Notes: generated by a model not told the origin, from the sequence alone. DNA of 43,785 nt from an uncultured Treponema sp. (GCA_944389965.1 CALXOI010000004.1:1-43785); one strand, 5' to 3'. Shown: positions 31,868 through 41,906, counted from the first letter of the stretch. Program-made: numbers and translations.

Positions 31868-34800
31868 CTACAATTGCGGCATTTCGAGAATCAGCTCTAC
31901 TTCACCTTCCGTCAGATTCAATCCTCGGGCAATTTCTGCCGGTTTCCAGTTCTGATGTGCCAGCTGAATTACCCGTTCCCGGACACTGACAGGCGGAGCG
32001 CCTGCTGAAGGTGCATTTTTCGCCATATCCTGTTTAATCAATGCACCTAGCAGCTTAACCTGTTCATCAGCCTGCTTTGCAATGTCCCGCAAACGTGTTT
32101 CACTCCGTGCAATACCATCTCTGGCATTCATAACCTCATCAATCCGGTTGGATGTTTCCGTAATGATAGAATCCAGTGAATCAAGTTTTTCCATTGCTTC
32201 GGATATACGGCCACTGTTATCCACCAGCCGGTCTACATCCCGGCGAACATTTTCAATTTTTTCCGGCATCTGATCAACCTGGAGACCGCATTGAGCCAAC
32301 CGCTTTTCAATCTGTTCAAGATTCTTGAACGCATTGTCAACATCAATGATAGTTCGGTCAAGAACACTGTTCTTCTTCTCAAGCCGATCATACCGGGTTG
32401 AAATATTAGTCAGGGAATCTTGGAACCGGCGGATTTCAACCTGCATATTTTGCAAATCATCATTAATAGTCTGAAGTTCGGATATTTTAGCATCCATCGT
32501 TTCAGACAATCCCATTAGCCGGGCAAAATCACTTTCAAGCATATCGATGTGTTTTTTACCGGCAGTAAACGCCTGCAGCCGCTGGTTTATATCATCATCC
32601 ATCTGCCTGATTTTTTGAAGTTCATTTTCCAATGCTGTTGTTTCTGATTTGAAAACATTCAGACGACCCATCTCCGCCTGCAAAGCATCAAGTTCAGATT
32701 CCATTTTGGACCGCATTTCATTCGTTTTTTCCATCGAAGGAACCTGTGAAACACAATGCTTAATACGTTTGTCAATATCATCAAGCTGAAGATTGATTTC
32801 AGTCGTCTTTGCCTGCAGCTTCATAACCATATCTGCCTGCAAAGCTTCATTTTTATCCCTGATTTCCAAGACCATACTTTTCAACGCACGGAGTTTCTGG
32901 TCAGCTTCTATGTTCTGGTCACGGATACGGCGCTGGTTTTCTTCCAGCATGGCATCATAAGACTGCTGGAATTCATCCAACACCTGGGCAGCACGGGATT
33001 CACAACCGGAAATAGTCTGCTCAGATACCGCTTTGACCTGCGCCAGTTTATTATCCAGCTCAGCATAAATTTCCTGCACCCGGTCATTGTATCCGTTCAA
33101 ATCTGTTTTGAACGAATTCTGTACTTGGGAAATCAAATCCGATGAATTCTGTTCAAAATGCGATAACTTGTTATTGAAAACACTCCGGCTTTCATCAAAT
33201 TGGGCATCCATACGTGTCTGCCAGGCATTCAAATCCGTCAGCAATCCGTCAATAACAACCCTGTTCTTTTCCAAAGAATCCGCAGTCTGGGCATTCATCT
33301 CTGCAATACGGGAATCCAGCTCTTTCTCGATTCTGGCAAGCTGTTCTTCTACCAATGCAGCATGTTGCTCAATATTACTTGAAAGCTGTCCGTCCATAGA
33401 CGATTTGGTTTCTTCAAGTTTTGACCGATATTGTTCTATAAAAGTACGAAGTTCCTGTTCCAAACTTGAAATACGGCCTTGAACCGCAGTTTCAGATTGT
33501 TTTACAGCCGTCTCAAACCGTACAAGATATTCTTTTGTTTTATCCTGCAATACAGAAACCCTTTCTTTTAAAGTATCGGTGTAGCTTACTTCCAATCCAT
33601 GCCGGCTTGATTCATAATCCGACTGCAGTATTTTGAGTTTTGTATCAAATTCTTCTTTCCACTGTTCCAAATCCACCGTAATGTTATCCCCCCGGCGGGT
33701 TAAATCAGCTATGAATTCTTTTTCAAAATCCTGTAGTTTTGAAGAAACATTGTTATAAGCTGTCGATTTCAATTCGTTCAGTTCATTTTCCAGTGCAGTC
33801 AACTGATTGGCAATGTCATCAGAATTTTTCCGTATCGCCAGCTCAAAGTCAGCCTGCTGCTGCTGTTGTTCCGCATTGAACCGGGCAAAGTCCTGCATAA
33901 CCCGGTTCTGGGCTTCGACCATTGACTGACGGAGCGCATCCTCCAATTTGTCAACGTCAGCACCGGCAGTATCCAGCCGCTCAAACCGGTACTGCATATC
34001 TGCTTTATAGTCTTCAAGCTGTTTATCCAATCCCGCCAGAAAGGCAGCCTGCCGCGAATCATATGCCGCAGAAATTTTCTTCATTGCATCGACAACTGAT
34101 GCGTCTATTTCCATAATACGTTTGTTAACAGAATCTTCAAAAACAGCAGCGGCATGAAGTGTTTCTTCATTTTGCCGGGATAAACGGTCTGCCGTCATCT
34201 GGTTCTGCTCTTCAGCGGAATGCCATGTGTCATTTATCCGGGAAATAGCTTCGTTGACTGCAGCAGAAGTACGGTCAACTTCTGCATGTAACGCCGCAAA
34301 AGTTTCTTTTGCCTGCCGTTCACTTTCCAACCGGAACTGTTCTGCTGACCCCTGAATTCCGGTCATCTGACCCGCGACAGATTCATTCAGCTCCTGCAGT
34401 TTCGCTTCTATCCGGGAAGAAGTCTGATCCATCAATTGTTCCGCCGCACTCAAAGTATTCTGAAGCGCCGTAATCCGCACATCAAAATCCCCCCGCACTA
34501 CTTCCAACCTGCTTTCTGTTTCTTTTCTGAACCGTTCAGTGTTATCTTCAGAAACCGCCTCAAACCGGGAAAGGGCTTCCCGTTCTTTCTGTTCCGCTGC
34601 AATCAGAGCCTGCCGGTACGCTTCCTGATACTGTATTTCCAAATCATCAGCGTGTACCCGAAGGTCTTCCTGAAGGGCAGCAAGACGTTCACTGGTTTCT
34701 GTCGTTTCCGCAGCAGACTGTTCTGCAGCCGTTGTTGCAGCGGACAATGCCGTCTGGACCGCGTTTATTTTTTCAGTAATTGAATCCCGTACCACAGCGA

Positions 34801-37800
34801 TGTTACCAGACAACAGCTGCTGCACAGTGATGATATCATCAGATAATTGGGTCTGCAACTCAGATGTTTTTGTTTCCGTTTCTTCATCAATCCGTCTGAC
34901 AGTATCCGCAAACGTAGTCTGGATTTCCTGCATTTTCTGAAAAATCTGACGACGCAGCTCACCGGTATTTTTTTCTGAATCCTCAGATATCTGTGTCAAA
35001 ACTGCCTGTTCCTTTGCAGAAATAGATTCAAATGCCGTATCATACAGATTTTTATAGAGAGATTCCAGCTCATCTGCACGGTGGCGAACTTCCTCCTGCA
35101 GCGCCGTAACCGAAGCAGAATTCACGTCCTGCATTTCTGTAAGCCGGACAGCTGTTTCTTCTGCATTTGATACTGCCGCTGAAACATCTGTCTGTACAGA
35201 AACAATCCGGTCAACAAGTTCCCGCTGAAGCGCAGATATAGTATCCGACAATTTTTGATGAACAGATGAAATATGTGTTGACATGGAAGTCTGAAGAGAT
35301 GATGTTTTTTCTTCAGACTCACTTTTAATTTTTATGAATTCATCGGTTACAGAAGCCTTTAACTCTGCAATCTGGCGGGTAAACTGCTGGCGAAGATTTT
35401 CTGTGTTTGCACCAGACACTTCAGACAATCGAGCAATCAGTTCTGCCTCTTTTGCTGAAATATCAGCCAGTGCTTTATCGTAAGTTTCTGAATAAGCCGC
35501 TTCCAATTCCGCCGCTTTCCGGTGGTTCAGTTCATGAAGTTCAGAAATTACGGTATTGCTATTTACCTGCAAATTATTTACCTGGTCAGCTGTTTTCTCT
35601 GCATCCGCCAATGCATTTTGCAGAGAATCTGACATAGCAGCAATTTTGTCAGAAAACGAATCCTGAATGTCAGCAAGACGATCGGATAAGTGCTGTTCCG
35701 CAAGAACAATATTCCCCGACATATCTTGTTCCATGTTGTGGACCCGGTCGGAAATTTTACTGTCTATATCAGACAAATTATCTGACATTTCTTCCTGCAT
35801 TGCAGCAATTTTATCTTCAAAACGGGCATTAATTTCAGACAAACTATCAGTCAGCTGCTGCTGTATTGATCCGACACCTCCGGTTAAAGTCTGATTAATA
35901 CCGCTTATCTCATCTTTAAGTTTATTCTGCACCGATGAAACATTTTCATCCATCTGTTGCTGCAACAAATCCACACTGCCGGTCAGCGTCTGATCAATAC
36001 CGGTTATTCTGTCCTGCAACCGGCTGTGTATTGAAGTCAGATTCTCCGCCATCTGCTGTTGTAACATACTCATCCGGTCCGTTACATCTTTATCCACATT
36101 TGAAATATTATCATCCAGCTGTGTACGGAGTTCTGATAAATTATCCGTCATCTGCTTCTGGAGGGAGTCCACGCTGCCGGTCAATGTCTGGTCAATTCCG
36201 GTTATCCTGTCCCGCAGCCGCCCGTCAACTTCCGCCAGCGCTGCCGTCATCTGCTGCTGCAGCGCTGCTACCCTTCCGGCGACCTGTTCATCGATACCGG
36301 TCACATTGCTGTCTATTTGGGAATTGATTGCCGAAATATTTTCGTCCAGTTGTGTACGGAGTTCCGACAAATTATTCGTCATCTGCTTCTGGAGGGTGTC
36401 TACGCTGCCGGTCAATGTCTGATCAACTCCGGTTATCCTGTCCCGCAGCCGCCCGTCAACTTCCGCCAACGCCGCCGTTATCTGCTGCTGCAGCGTTGCT
36501 ACCCTTCCGGCAACCTGTTCATCGATACCAGTCACGCTGCTGTCTATTTGGGAATTGATTGCCGCAATGTTTTCGTCCAGCTGAGACTGGATAGAATCAA
36601 ACTTATCCGTCATCTGATTCCGGAGAGAATCCACATTATCTGTCAGTATTTGGTCAACTCCAGCTATTCTGTCCCGCAACGCTCCGTCTACATCTGTCAG
36701 CTTGTCTGTCATCTGCTGCTGCAGCGCTGCTACCCTTTCGGCAACGTATTCATCGACACCGGTCACGCTGCTGTCTATTTGGGAATTGATTACCGCAAGA
36801 TTTTCGTCCAACTGCACCTGGATGGATCCAAGCTTGTCTGTCACCTGATTCTGGAGGGAGTCAATATTGCCGGTTAATGTCTGGTCAATTCCGGTTATCC
36901 TGTTCCGTAGCCGTCCGTCCATTTCTGTCAGTGCCGCTGTCATCTGTTGCTGCAGTGCCGCCACTTTACCGGCAACCTGTTCATCAAGACCGGTCACGTT
37001 GCTGTCTATTTGGGAATTGATTGCCGCAATGTTTTCGTCCAGCTGCATCTGGATAGAACCCAGCTTATCTGTCATCTGATTCTGGAGGGAGTCTACGCTG
37101 CCGGTTAATGTCTGGTCAATTCCGGTTATCCTGTCCCGCAACCGCCCGTCAACTTCCGCCAGCGCTGCCGTCATCTGCTGCTGCAGTGCCGCCACTTTAC
37201 CGGCAACCTGTTCATCAAGACCTGTTACGTTGCTGTCTATCTGGGAGTTGATTGCCGCAATGTTTTCATCCAGCTGTGACTGGATGGAGCCCAGTTTGTC
37301 TGTCATCTGATTCTGGAGGGAGTCTACGCTGCCGGTCAATGTCTGGTCAATTCCGGTTATTCTGTCCCGCAGCCGTCCGTCAACTTCCGCCAGTGCTGCC
37401 GTCATCTGCTGCTGCAGTGCTGCCACTTTGCCGGCAACCTGTTCATCGATGCCGGTCACGTCGCTGTCTATCTGGGAGTTGATTGCCGCAATGTTTTCGT
37501 CCAGCTGCGTCTGGATGGAGTCCAGCTTATCTGTCATCTGATTCTGGAGGGAGTCTACGCTGCCGGTTAAAACCCGGTCAATGTCATTTATTCTGTATTC
37601 CAACACGGTTTTCATTTCAGAAACAGAACCGTCAACCTGCTGCTGCACCGAAGTAACATTGTCTGTCAACATACGGTCAATATCAGCAATCCGGGCAGAT
37701 ATTTCTTCCTGGACGGAAGATACACGCTCTTCTGTATTTGCGTTAATTTTATCCAATGCTTCCGAAAAAGCAGTCTGTAATGCTGTAAACCGCTGCATGG

Positions 37801-38881
37801 TCCGTTGTCTCAGTTCTTCCACATTCCGATTTGAAGCGGCTGTCATCTGAGCCAGCATATCTTGTTCTTTTTCCGCAACAGCAGTGATTGCGCGGTTGTA
37901 AGCATCTTGATACAATTCTTCCAGCTCTTTCGCCTGGTGCAGAACACTTTCTTGAACAGAAGCAAGCGTTTCGCTGTTACCAGATGTTTCTTGAGCTAAC
38001 CGCTGGGCTGTGAGCTCAGCATCTGCCAACAAGGTATTCAAAGAGTCCTGTACGGCAGCTATTTTATCTGTCAAATTTGACTGGACAACAACAGCTTTTT
38101 CTCCCGATTCCCGGTAAATCCGTTCCAATGATTCAGAAAGAGATGTCTGCATATCAGCTATTTTTTTATCAGTTTGTTCCGAAAGCTGTACAAATGCAGC
38201 ATCATCCAGTTCCTGAATTTTCCGGGCAGCGACAGCGTATGTGTTCTGTATTTCCTGTTGCAAATCATTAAGCACTTCTTCATTACGGGCAACAGCCTGA
38301 CGGGTTGATTCATCCAGTTGCTGAACTTGCTCATTAAACCGTCCAAGCAATTCCGTTCCAAGTTGCTTTAACTGCTCTGTATTCATCCGGGCAAAATCGG
38401 TAGAAATATGGGAAATCCGCGATTCAATGCCAGAGACATTTTTTTCATATTCATGAATCCGCTTGTCAAGTTTTTCGACATCATCCGATTCTTTACTAAC
38501 CCGCTTCATATTTTCTTCAAGTCCAGCCGTCATTTCAACCAGTTGCTTTAACAGCGTGTTATATGAAAGAATTTTTTTATCTATTTCATCTACCGCATTA
38601 ATCCGGGCGGAAAATTCATTTGTTATCGTATCAAATTCACTGATTTGTTTCTCAAGGCGGTGTACTGTCGCAATTGCTTGGGATTTTTTTTCTTCCAGCC
38701 CAGCAGATACAGCATTCAATTTTTGCTGCTGCTCTGAAAACAGGCTCTGCAAATCCGCACTTTTTAAGTCAATATATTTTTTTACTTTTTCCAAAGAACG
38801 GCCGTTTCTGTCCATATATCTAAAGACAAGTATGACACAAACAGAAATACCGATAGAGATTATTGTTCCTAAAATAGACAT
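31868..38881 (-). CDS. Giant membrane-anchored coiled-coil protein (SpiroCoCo type)
   Basis: The product is about 2337 residues. One N-terminal membrane helix (about 2-21, followed by RYMDRNGRSLEKVKK, which predicts a cytoplasmic body) leads into some 2200 residues of nearly unbroken coiled coil, rich in Gln, Glu, Asp, Leu, Ile and Ser and poor in Pro and Gly. About 620 residues are tandem 77-residue repeats. Four longer modules carry an LYxxxYxxA...KE...N-T-E-x-LR pattern. The last 40 residues, after a Pro-rich linker (SAGAPPVS), resemble a helix-turn-helix (NWKPAEIARGLNLTEGEVELIL). A structural or cytoskeletal role is likely but unproven. I use ATG 38881 with GGTGGGG upstream; a GTG 15 nt earlier is possible. 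Confidence 0.85.
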   Translation of the reverse strand: MSILGTIISIGISVCVILVFRYMDRNGRSLEKVKKYIDLKSADLQSLFSEQQQKLNAVSAGLEEKKSQAIATVHRLEKQISEFDTITNEFSARINAVDEIDKKILSYNTLLKQLVEMTAGLEENMKRVSKESDDVEKLDKRIHEYEKNVSGIESRISHISTDFARMNTEQLKQLGTELLGRFNEQVQQLDESTRQAVARNEEVLNDLQQEIQNTYAVAARKIQELDDAAFVQLSEQTDKKIADMQTSLSESLERIYRESGEKAVVVQSNLTDKIAAVQDSLNTLLADAELTAQRLAQETSGNSETLASVQESVLHQAKELEELYQDAYNRAITAVAEKEQDMLAQMTAASNRNVEELRQRTMQRFTALQTAFSEALDKINANTEERVSSVQEEISARIADIDRMLTDNVTSVQQQVDGSVSEMKTVLEYRINDIDRVLTGSVDSLQNQMTDKLDSIQTQLDENIAAINSQIDSDVTGIDEQVAGKVAALQQQMTAALAEVDGRLRDRITGIDQTLTGSVDSLQNQMTDKLGSIQSQLDENIAAINSQIDSNVTGLDEQVAGKVAALQQQMTAALAEVDGRLRDRITGIDQTLTGSVDSLQNQMTDKLGSIQMQLDENIAAINSQIDSNVTGLDEQVAGKVAALQQQMTAALTEMDGRLRNRITGIDQTLTGNIDSLQNQVTDKLGSIQVQLDENLAVINSQIDSSVTGVDEYVAERVAALQQQMTDKLTDVDGALRDRIAGVDQILTDNVDSLRNQMTDKFDSIQSQLDENIAAINSQIDSSVTGIDEQVAGRVATLQQQITAALAEVDGRLRDRITGVDQTLTGSVDTLQKQMTNNLSELRTQLDENISAINSQIDSNVTGIDEQVAGRVAALQQQMTAALAEVDGRLRDRITGIDQTLTGSVDSLQKQMTDNLSELRTQLDDNISNVDKDVTDRMSMLQQQMAENLTSIHSRLQDRITGIDQTLTGSVDLLQQQMDENVSSVQNKLKDEISGINQTLTGGVGSIQQQLTDSLSEINARFEDKIAAMQEEMSDNLSDIDSKISDRVHNMEQDMSGNIVLAEQHLSDRLADIQDSFSDKIAAMSDSLQNALADAEKTADQVNNLQVNSNTVISELHELNHRKAAELEAAYSETYDKALADISAKEAELIARLSEVSGANTENLRQQFTRQIAELKASVTDEFIKIKSESEEKTSSLQTSMSTHISSVHQKLSDTISALQRELVDRIVSVQTDVSAAVSNAEETAVRLTEMQDVNSASVTALQEEVRHRADELESLYKNLYDTAFESISAKEQAVLTQISEDSEKNTGELRRQIFQKMQEIQTTFADTVRRIDEETETKTSELQTQLSDDIITVQQLLSGNIAVVRDSITEKINAVQTALSAATTAAEQSAAETTETSERLAALQEDLRVHADDLEIQYQEAYRQALIAAEQKEREALSRFEAVSEDNTERFRKETESRLEVVRGDFDVRITALQNTLSAAEQLMDQTSSRIEAKLQELNESVAGQMTGIQGSAEQFRLESERQAKETFAALHAEVDRTSAAVNEAISRINDTWHSAEEQNQMTADRLSRQNEETLHAAAVFEDSVNKRIMEIDASVVDAMKKISAAYDSRQAAFLAGLDKQLEDYKADMQYRFERLDTAGADVDKLEDALRQSMVEAQNRVMQDFARFNAEQQQQQADFELAIRKNSDDIANQLTALENELNELKSTAYNNVSSKLQDFEKEFIADLTRRGDNITVDLEQWKEEFDTKLKILQSDYESSRHGLEVSYTDTLKERVSVLQDKTKEYLVRFETAVKQSETAVQGRISSLEQELRTFIEQYRSKLEETKSSMDGQLSSNIEQHAALVEEQLARIEKELDSRIAEMNAQTADSLEKNRVVIDGLLTDLNAWQTRMDAQFDESRSVFNNKLSHFEQNSSDLISQVQNSFKTDLNGYNDRVQEIYAELDNKLAQVKAVSEQTISGCESRAAQVLDEFQQSYDAMLEENQRRIRDQNIEADQKLRALKSMVLEIRDKNEALQADMVMKLQAKTTEINLQLDDIDKRIKHCVSQVPSMEKTNEMRSKMESELDALQAEMGRLNVFKSETTALENELQKIRQMDDDINQRLQAFTAGKKHIDMLESDFARLMGLSETMDAKISELQTINDDLQNMQVEIRRFQDSLTNISTRYDRLEKKNSVLDRTIIDVDNAFKNLEQIEKRLAQCGLQVDQMPEKIENVRRDVDRLVDNSGRISEAMEKLDSLDSIITETSNRIDEVMNARDGIARSETRLRDIAKQADEQVKLLGALIKQDMAKNAPSAGAPPVSVRERVIQLAHQNWKPAEIARGLNLTEGEVELILEMPQL
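36174..37559 (-). repeat. Six tandem 231-bp repeats within the coiled-coil gene
   Basis: A landmark CTGCCGGT-like segment recurs at 36174, 36405, 36636, 36867, 37098, 37329 and 37560, every 231 bp. Each unit codes for 77 residues (DRITGIDQTLTGSVDSLQNQ... to ...ALAEVDGRLR), equal to eleven heptads or seven hendecads, so unit number can change without breaking the coiled coil. Central units are most alike; degenerate copies flank both ends. Confidence 0.92.
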
Positions 38882-38914
38882 AACGTATTTCCCCACCCAA
38901 ATATGTATGTAGTA

Positions 38915-39586
38915 TCAGTGTAGCACAATTTTTTGTAATTGGCGATAGTTTTTAAATGAAATATCTGCTATTGGCAATGGTCTATTGAATAACCTACGCC
39001 AAAAAGGCATTAAATATGCTGTTTTCATCCCTGCTGCAGAAGCTCCACACACATCTGCAGAAATGCTATTCCCTACATATAAAATTTGTTCCGGCAGAAT
39101 ATCCAGTTTATCCGCCAGAGATATAAATGTATATTTTGAAGGTTTCAATGCACCTAACGCTTCGGAACCACAAATAACATCAAACATATTTTCTGTTCCC
39201 CATAAATCACCTTTCTGTTCAGGCGGAAAATCAGACAAAATTGCCAGTTTTAATCCGGCTTGCTTAAAAGCAGCAAAAGTTTCTTTTATATGCGGGAATG
39301 GTTTTACATATTTAAAAAAAGGTTTCAATCCATGATAAATATTGTCATCAATCAGCTGACGTGCCTGAACCGGATTATTATGCATTTCAAAAGATAATAA
39401 CCGTGCCTGGTATTCATAAAAATCACCCAACGGAGCAGTCCTGTGCAAAATAGAGCGCACCCGGCCATACTTCAAAAAAAAGAACAATCTCTTCAAGACA
39501 TACGGGATAATACGGATGTATAATTGCCAGTTAGGATATAAAGTTCCGTCGATATCAAAAGCGACAGCTTTTATGCTATTTTTCAT
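38915..39586 (-). CDS. HAD superfamily hydrolase (subfamily IA type)
   Basis: The 223-residue protein has the haloacid dehalogenase phosphatase motifs in order. Motif I is FDIDGTLYP (nucleophile Asp11, acid/base Asp13), motif II is LAILSD (Ser about 121), motif III is the Lys in GALKPSKY (about 150) and motif IV is VGNSISADVCGA (about 172). A helical cap lies between motifs I and II. Such enzymes hydrolyse small phosphoesters; the substrate cannot be read from sequence. Its ATG overlaps the stop codon of the TonB-like gene (ATGA, 39583-39586), and the coiled-coil gene follows after about 33 nt, so all three are probably co-expressed. Confidence 0.85.
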   Translation of the reverse strand: MKNSIKAVAFDIDGTLYPNWQLYIRIIPYVLKRLFFFLKYGRVRSILHRTAPLGDFYEYQARLLSFEMHNNPVQARQLIDDNIYHGLKPFFKYVKPFPHIKETFAAFKQAGLKLAILSDFPPEQKGDLWGTENMFDVICGSEALGALKPSKYTFISLADKLDILPEQILYVGNSISADVCGASAAGMKTAYLMPFWRRLFNRPLPIADISFKNYRQLQKIVLH

Positions 39587-40872
39587 CGGCGTATTATATT
39601 ATATTTAAAGCTAACCTGTCCATAACCCGATGACGTCTGGAACCGCCATTTTGAAATCTGTACTTTAATTTCGGATTCAATCAAAGGATGCAGCAATGAA
39701 GCAGGGCGTATGGTAATTGTTCCGGAATTAACCTGCCCCGAGGGTAGGACAGTAAACATAATGGTAACTTCCCGATTTGCATCAATATATTGTTCATTAT
39801 CAGGTGAGATAATAATTTCCGGGACAGCAGGTTCCAAAAGCAGCAGCGAACCTCCATCCGCAGTCTGTAACTCTGTACCGGTTCTATTACCGGAATAATT
39901 GATTGTATCAGCATTTACTGTATATGACACATCCCCGGAAACACTATTACCGGTAAAGGGAACCGTGCGTATCCTGTCCAAGGCAGCTGTTGTTTCACCG
40001 GATGCAGCGCTGTTTCCGGAGTTTGATTCTGATACCGGATCTGTCCGTGCAGAAACCCGGGTGCTGTTTCCCGGTTTACCGGATGCCGACGCCGCATTTC
40101 CTTCCAACACGGAACCTGTGGGTACACTTCCCGATTCAGATTGTACCGCCACAGAGTCAGAAACCGTTGTCGTTCCCTGCTCCGCAAACAACAAATCCCA
40201 ATCCACATCATCTACCGACACACGGGGAACATCTGCCGCTACCTGCTCCGCCATAAGCTGGTCTATGCTTTTATACAATTGCTGCTGTCCTGTCGTATCA
40301 GGCACCGGTTCTGACAAAATCTCAGCGGACATTTTTGGTGAGCCGGAAACCATCCGTGTACCGGTAGCAGCCGTTTCCGCTGGTTCAGAAGGTACTGCTG
40401 CCAGTTCAGATATGAACCCCGCATCACCGGCGGCTTGGCGACCAGAATCCTGAACAGAATTTCCAATTCCGTCTGTCAGAGCAGATGACGGGCTCTCTGC
40501 TGCAGAATGTTGCCCTCCGATTATTACTGAATCAGCACGGGATATGGGTGTACCAGCAGTAATCAACGGATTTTCCGATCCGGCAGGAATATCCTGTATT
40601 GCGGCTGTTTCATCCGCAACATCATACTGCTTTGTCTGTTCAGACTGTTCTGGTTCAGCAGCAAACGTTGCTTCCCGGGGATTTCTGCCGGAAAAAGCAA
40701 CCGCTTCTGATGAAGGTTCCAATATAATTGAAACCTCGGTATATTCCGGTTGAGACTGCCGGGATACCGGAATCAGCAGCAGTATGCATAAAATCACAAG
40801 CCAGACTATACCAGTGGAAATTCCCGCCAAAATATCCGGACGGTGCCCGGTAATAAATTTTTCCGGAGACAT
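39583..40872 (-). CDS. TonB/TolA-like energy transducer
   Basis: The 429-residue protein has one N-terminal membrane helix (about 15-36, LAGISTGIVWLVILCILLLI). A long unstructured periplasmic spacer rich in Ser, Glu, Ala, Thr and Gly (about 45-335) follows. The compact C-terminal domain (about 345-429) contains NREVTIMFTVLPSGQVNSGTITI and SLLHPLIESEIKVQISKWRF, the beta-alpha-beta pattern of TonB and TolA C-termini. It should couple a proton-driven TolQ/R-like motor to the outer membrane. It starts 4 nt after the TolR/ExbD gene and overlaps the HAD gene by 4 nt. Unlike classical TonB the spacer is not Pro-rich. Confidence 0.75.
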   Translation of the reverse strand: MSPEKFITGHRPDILAGISTGIVWLVILCILLLIPVSRQSQPEYTEVSIILEPSSEAVAFSGRNPREATFAAEPEQSEQTKQYDVADETAAIQDIPAGSENPLITAGTPISRADSVIIGGQHSAAESPSSALTDGIGNSVQDSGRQAAGDAGFISELAAVPSEPAETAATGTRMVSGSPKMSAEILSEPVPDTTGQQQLYKSIDQLMAEQVAADVPRVSVDDVDWDLLFAEQGTTTVSDSVAVQSESGSVPTGSVLEGNAASASGKPGNSTRVSARTDPVSESNSGNSAASGETTAALDRIRTVPFTGNSVSGDVSYTVNADTINYSGNRTGTELQTADGGSLLLLEPAVPEIIISPDNEQYIDANREVTIMFTVLPSGQVNSGTITIRPASLLHPLIESEIKVQISKWRFQTSSGYGQVSFKYNIIRR

Positions 40873-40876
40873 ACTG

Positions 40877-41284
40877 TTACCTGTCTGTTGTCCGTAAATT
40901 CACAGCTGAAAAACCGTTTTTACGGAGAACATCAAAAATACTGACAATCACGCCGTTGGTGACAAGGGTGTCCGCTTCCAACTGGACAGGATATTCAAGA
41001 CGCTGAATATCCCCGGTATCAAATTTTGCCAATTCTGCATCAAGTGTTTCCAAAGAAACCGGCTGTTCATTCAGCCATAAACCACCGTCTGAAGATGCGG
41101 TAATAATCATGCCGGCTGTTTTTCCGCCTTCCGAAGTCCGGGACTCCGGAAGATTAACGGAAATACCCGGTAACAAAGCAAAAGTGGTTGATACCAGGAA
41201 AAATAAAATCAATTGGAACACAATATCAATCATCGGAATGAGGTCAATCTGGGAAGACCGTATCCGGCTGCGCTTTATTTTCAC
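40877..41284 (-). CDS. Biopolymer transport protein ExbD/TolR family
   Basis: The 135-residue inner-membrane protein has the family layout: a short basic cytoplasmic tail (MKIKRSRIRSSQ), then DLIPMIDIVFQLILFFLVST with the membrane Asp (in IDIVF) that carries protons. The periplasmic domain (about 45-135) includes QLEADTLVTNGVIVSIFDVLRKNGFSAVNLRT. With the neighbouring TolQ/ExbB protein it forms a proton-driven motor. The start is a GTG at 41284, one base after the stop codon of the motor partner and behind GGTGGGGGT. Open frame further upstream merely overlaps the partner gene. Confidence 0.9.
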   Translation of the reverse strand: MKIKRSRIRSSQIDLIPMIDIVFQLILFFLVSTTFALLPGISVNLPESRTSEGGKTAGMIITASSDGGLWLNEQPVSLETLDAELAKFDTGDIQRLEYPVQLEADTLVTNGVIVSIFDVLRKNGFSAVNLRTTDR

Positions 41285-41285
41285 G

Positions 41286-41906
41286 CTAGACCCCCACCGG
41301 CGGACGTCCGCACAGCTGAAGCACAACAGATGTTGACAGCGCTTCTATTTCCCCAATCCGGCGGTTTACTCTGGAAACAAAATAATTATGGAAAATAACG
41401 GCGGGAATTGATACTGCTAAGCCTGATGCGGTAGTAACCAATGCCTCTGCAATTGCTCCGGCAAGAACAGCGGGGTTACCCATAGAACCGCCGGCTCCCA
41501 GTACACCGAATGCCTGGATATTTCCGGTCACCGTTCCCAGCAGCCCCAACAACGTCGAAATATTTGCAATTGTTCCCAAAGGTGTCAAAAGGTGCTCCAA
41601 GTCCGGAATCACCAACTCGATTTCAGCAGAAACTGCAGCTTTTATATGAGCTTCCGGCATATTCCTGCATTCCAACGCCTTATGTACTACGCGGGATGCA
41701 GGTGTTCCCACTGAATCACACAGCTGCAATGCATCTTCAAAGCGGTGGGCTGCAATATAACTGCTGAGCCGGGAAAGAAAATTCTGCTGCTTTTTTTTCA
41801 TATTGAAAAAATAAAAAAAACGCTCAAAAACAATAAAAGTAACTGCAACAGCGCAAAAACCTATCGGTATCATCAACAAGCCGCCGCTGCGGAGAAAACT
41901 GAACAT
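41286..41906 (-). CDS. MotA/TolQ/ExbB proton channel family protein
   Basis: The 206-residue protein has three membrane helices: about 10-30 (LLMIPIGFCAVAVTFIVFE), about 105-130 (LGTIANISTLLGLLGTVTGNIQAF) and about 145-175 (GAIAEALVTTASGLAVSIPAVIFHNYF). The GLLGTVTG and EALVTTASGLAVSIPA motifs define the TolQ/ExbB/MotA family. It forms the pentameric stator around the ExbD/TolR dimer and powers outer-membrane processes from the proton gradient. A strong AGGAGG precedes the ATG at 41906. It leads TolR/ExbD and a TonB-like gene, so a complete Tol- or Ton-type motor is encoded here; sequence alone cannot decide which. Confidence 0.92.
   Translation of the reverse strand: MFSFLRSGGLLMIPIGFCAVAVTFIVFERFFYFFNMKKKQQNFLSRLSSYIAAHRFEDALQLCDSVGTPASRVVHKALECRNMPEAHIKAAVSAEIELVIPDLEHLLTPLGTIANISTLLGLLGTVTGNIQAFGVLGAGGSMGNPAVLAGAIAEALVTTASGLAVSIPAVIFHNYFVSRVNRRIGEIEALSTSVVLQLCGRPPVGV

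Noticed and set aside
35935-37482. Long plus-strand open frames opposite the coiled-coil gene
   Set aside because: They are periodic shadows of the 231-bp repeats in the opposite frame, lack ribosome-binding sites and encode Ser/Pro/Arg-rich sequences.
39899-40453. 184-residue plus-strand frame opposite the TonB-like gene
   Set aside because: It is the complement of the Ser/Thr/Glu-rich spacer, with no start signals; the minus-strand gene has family features and operon context.
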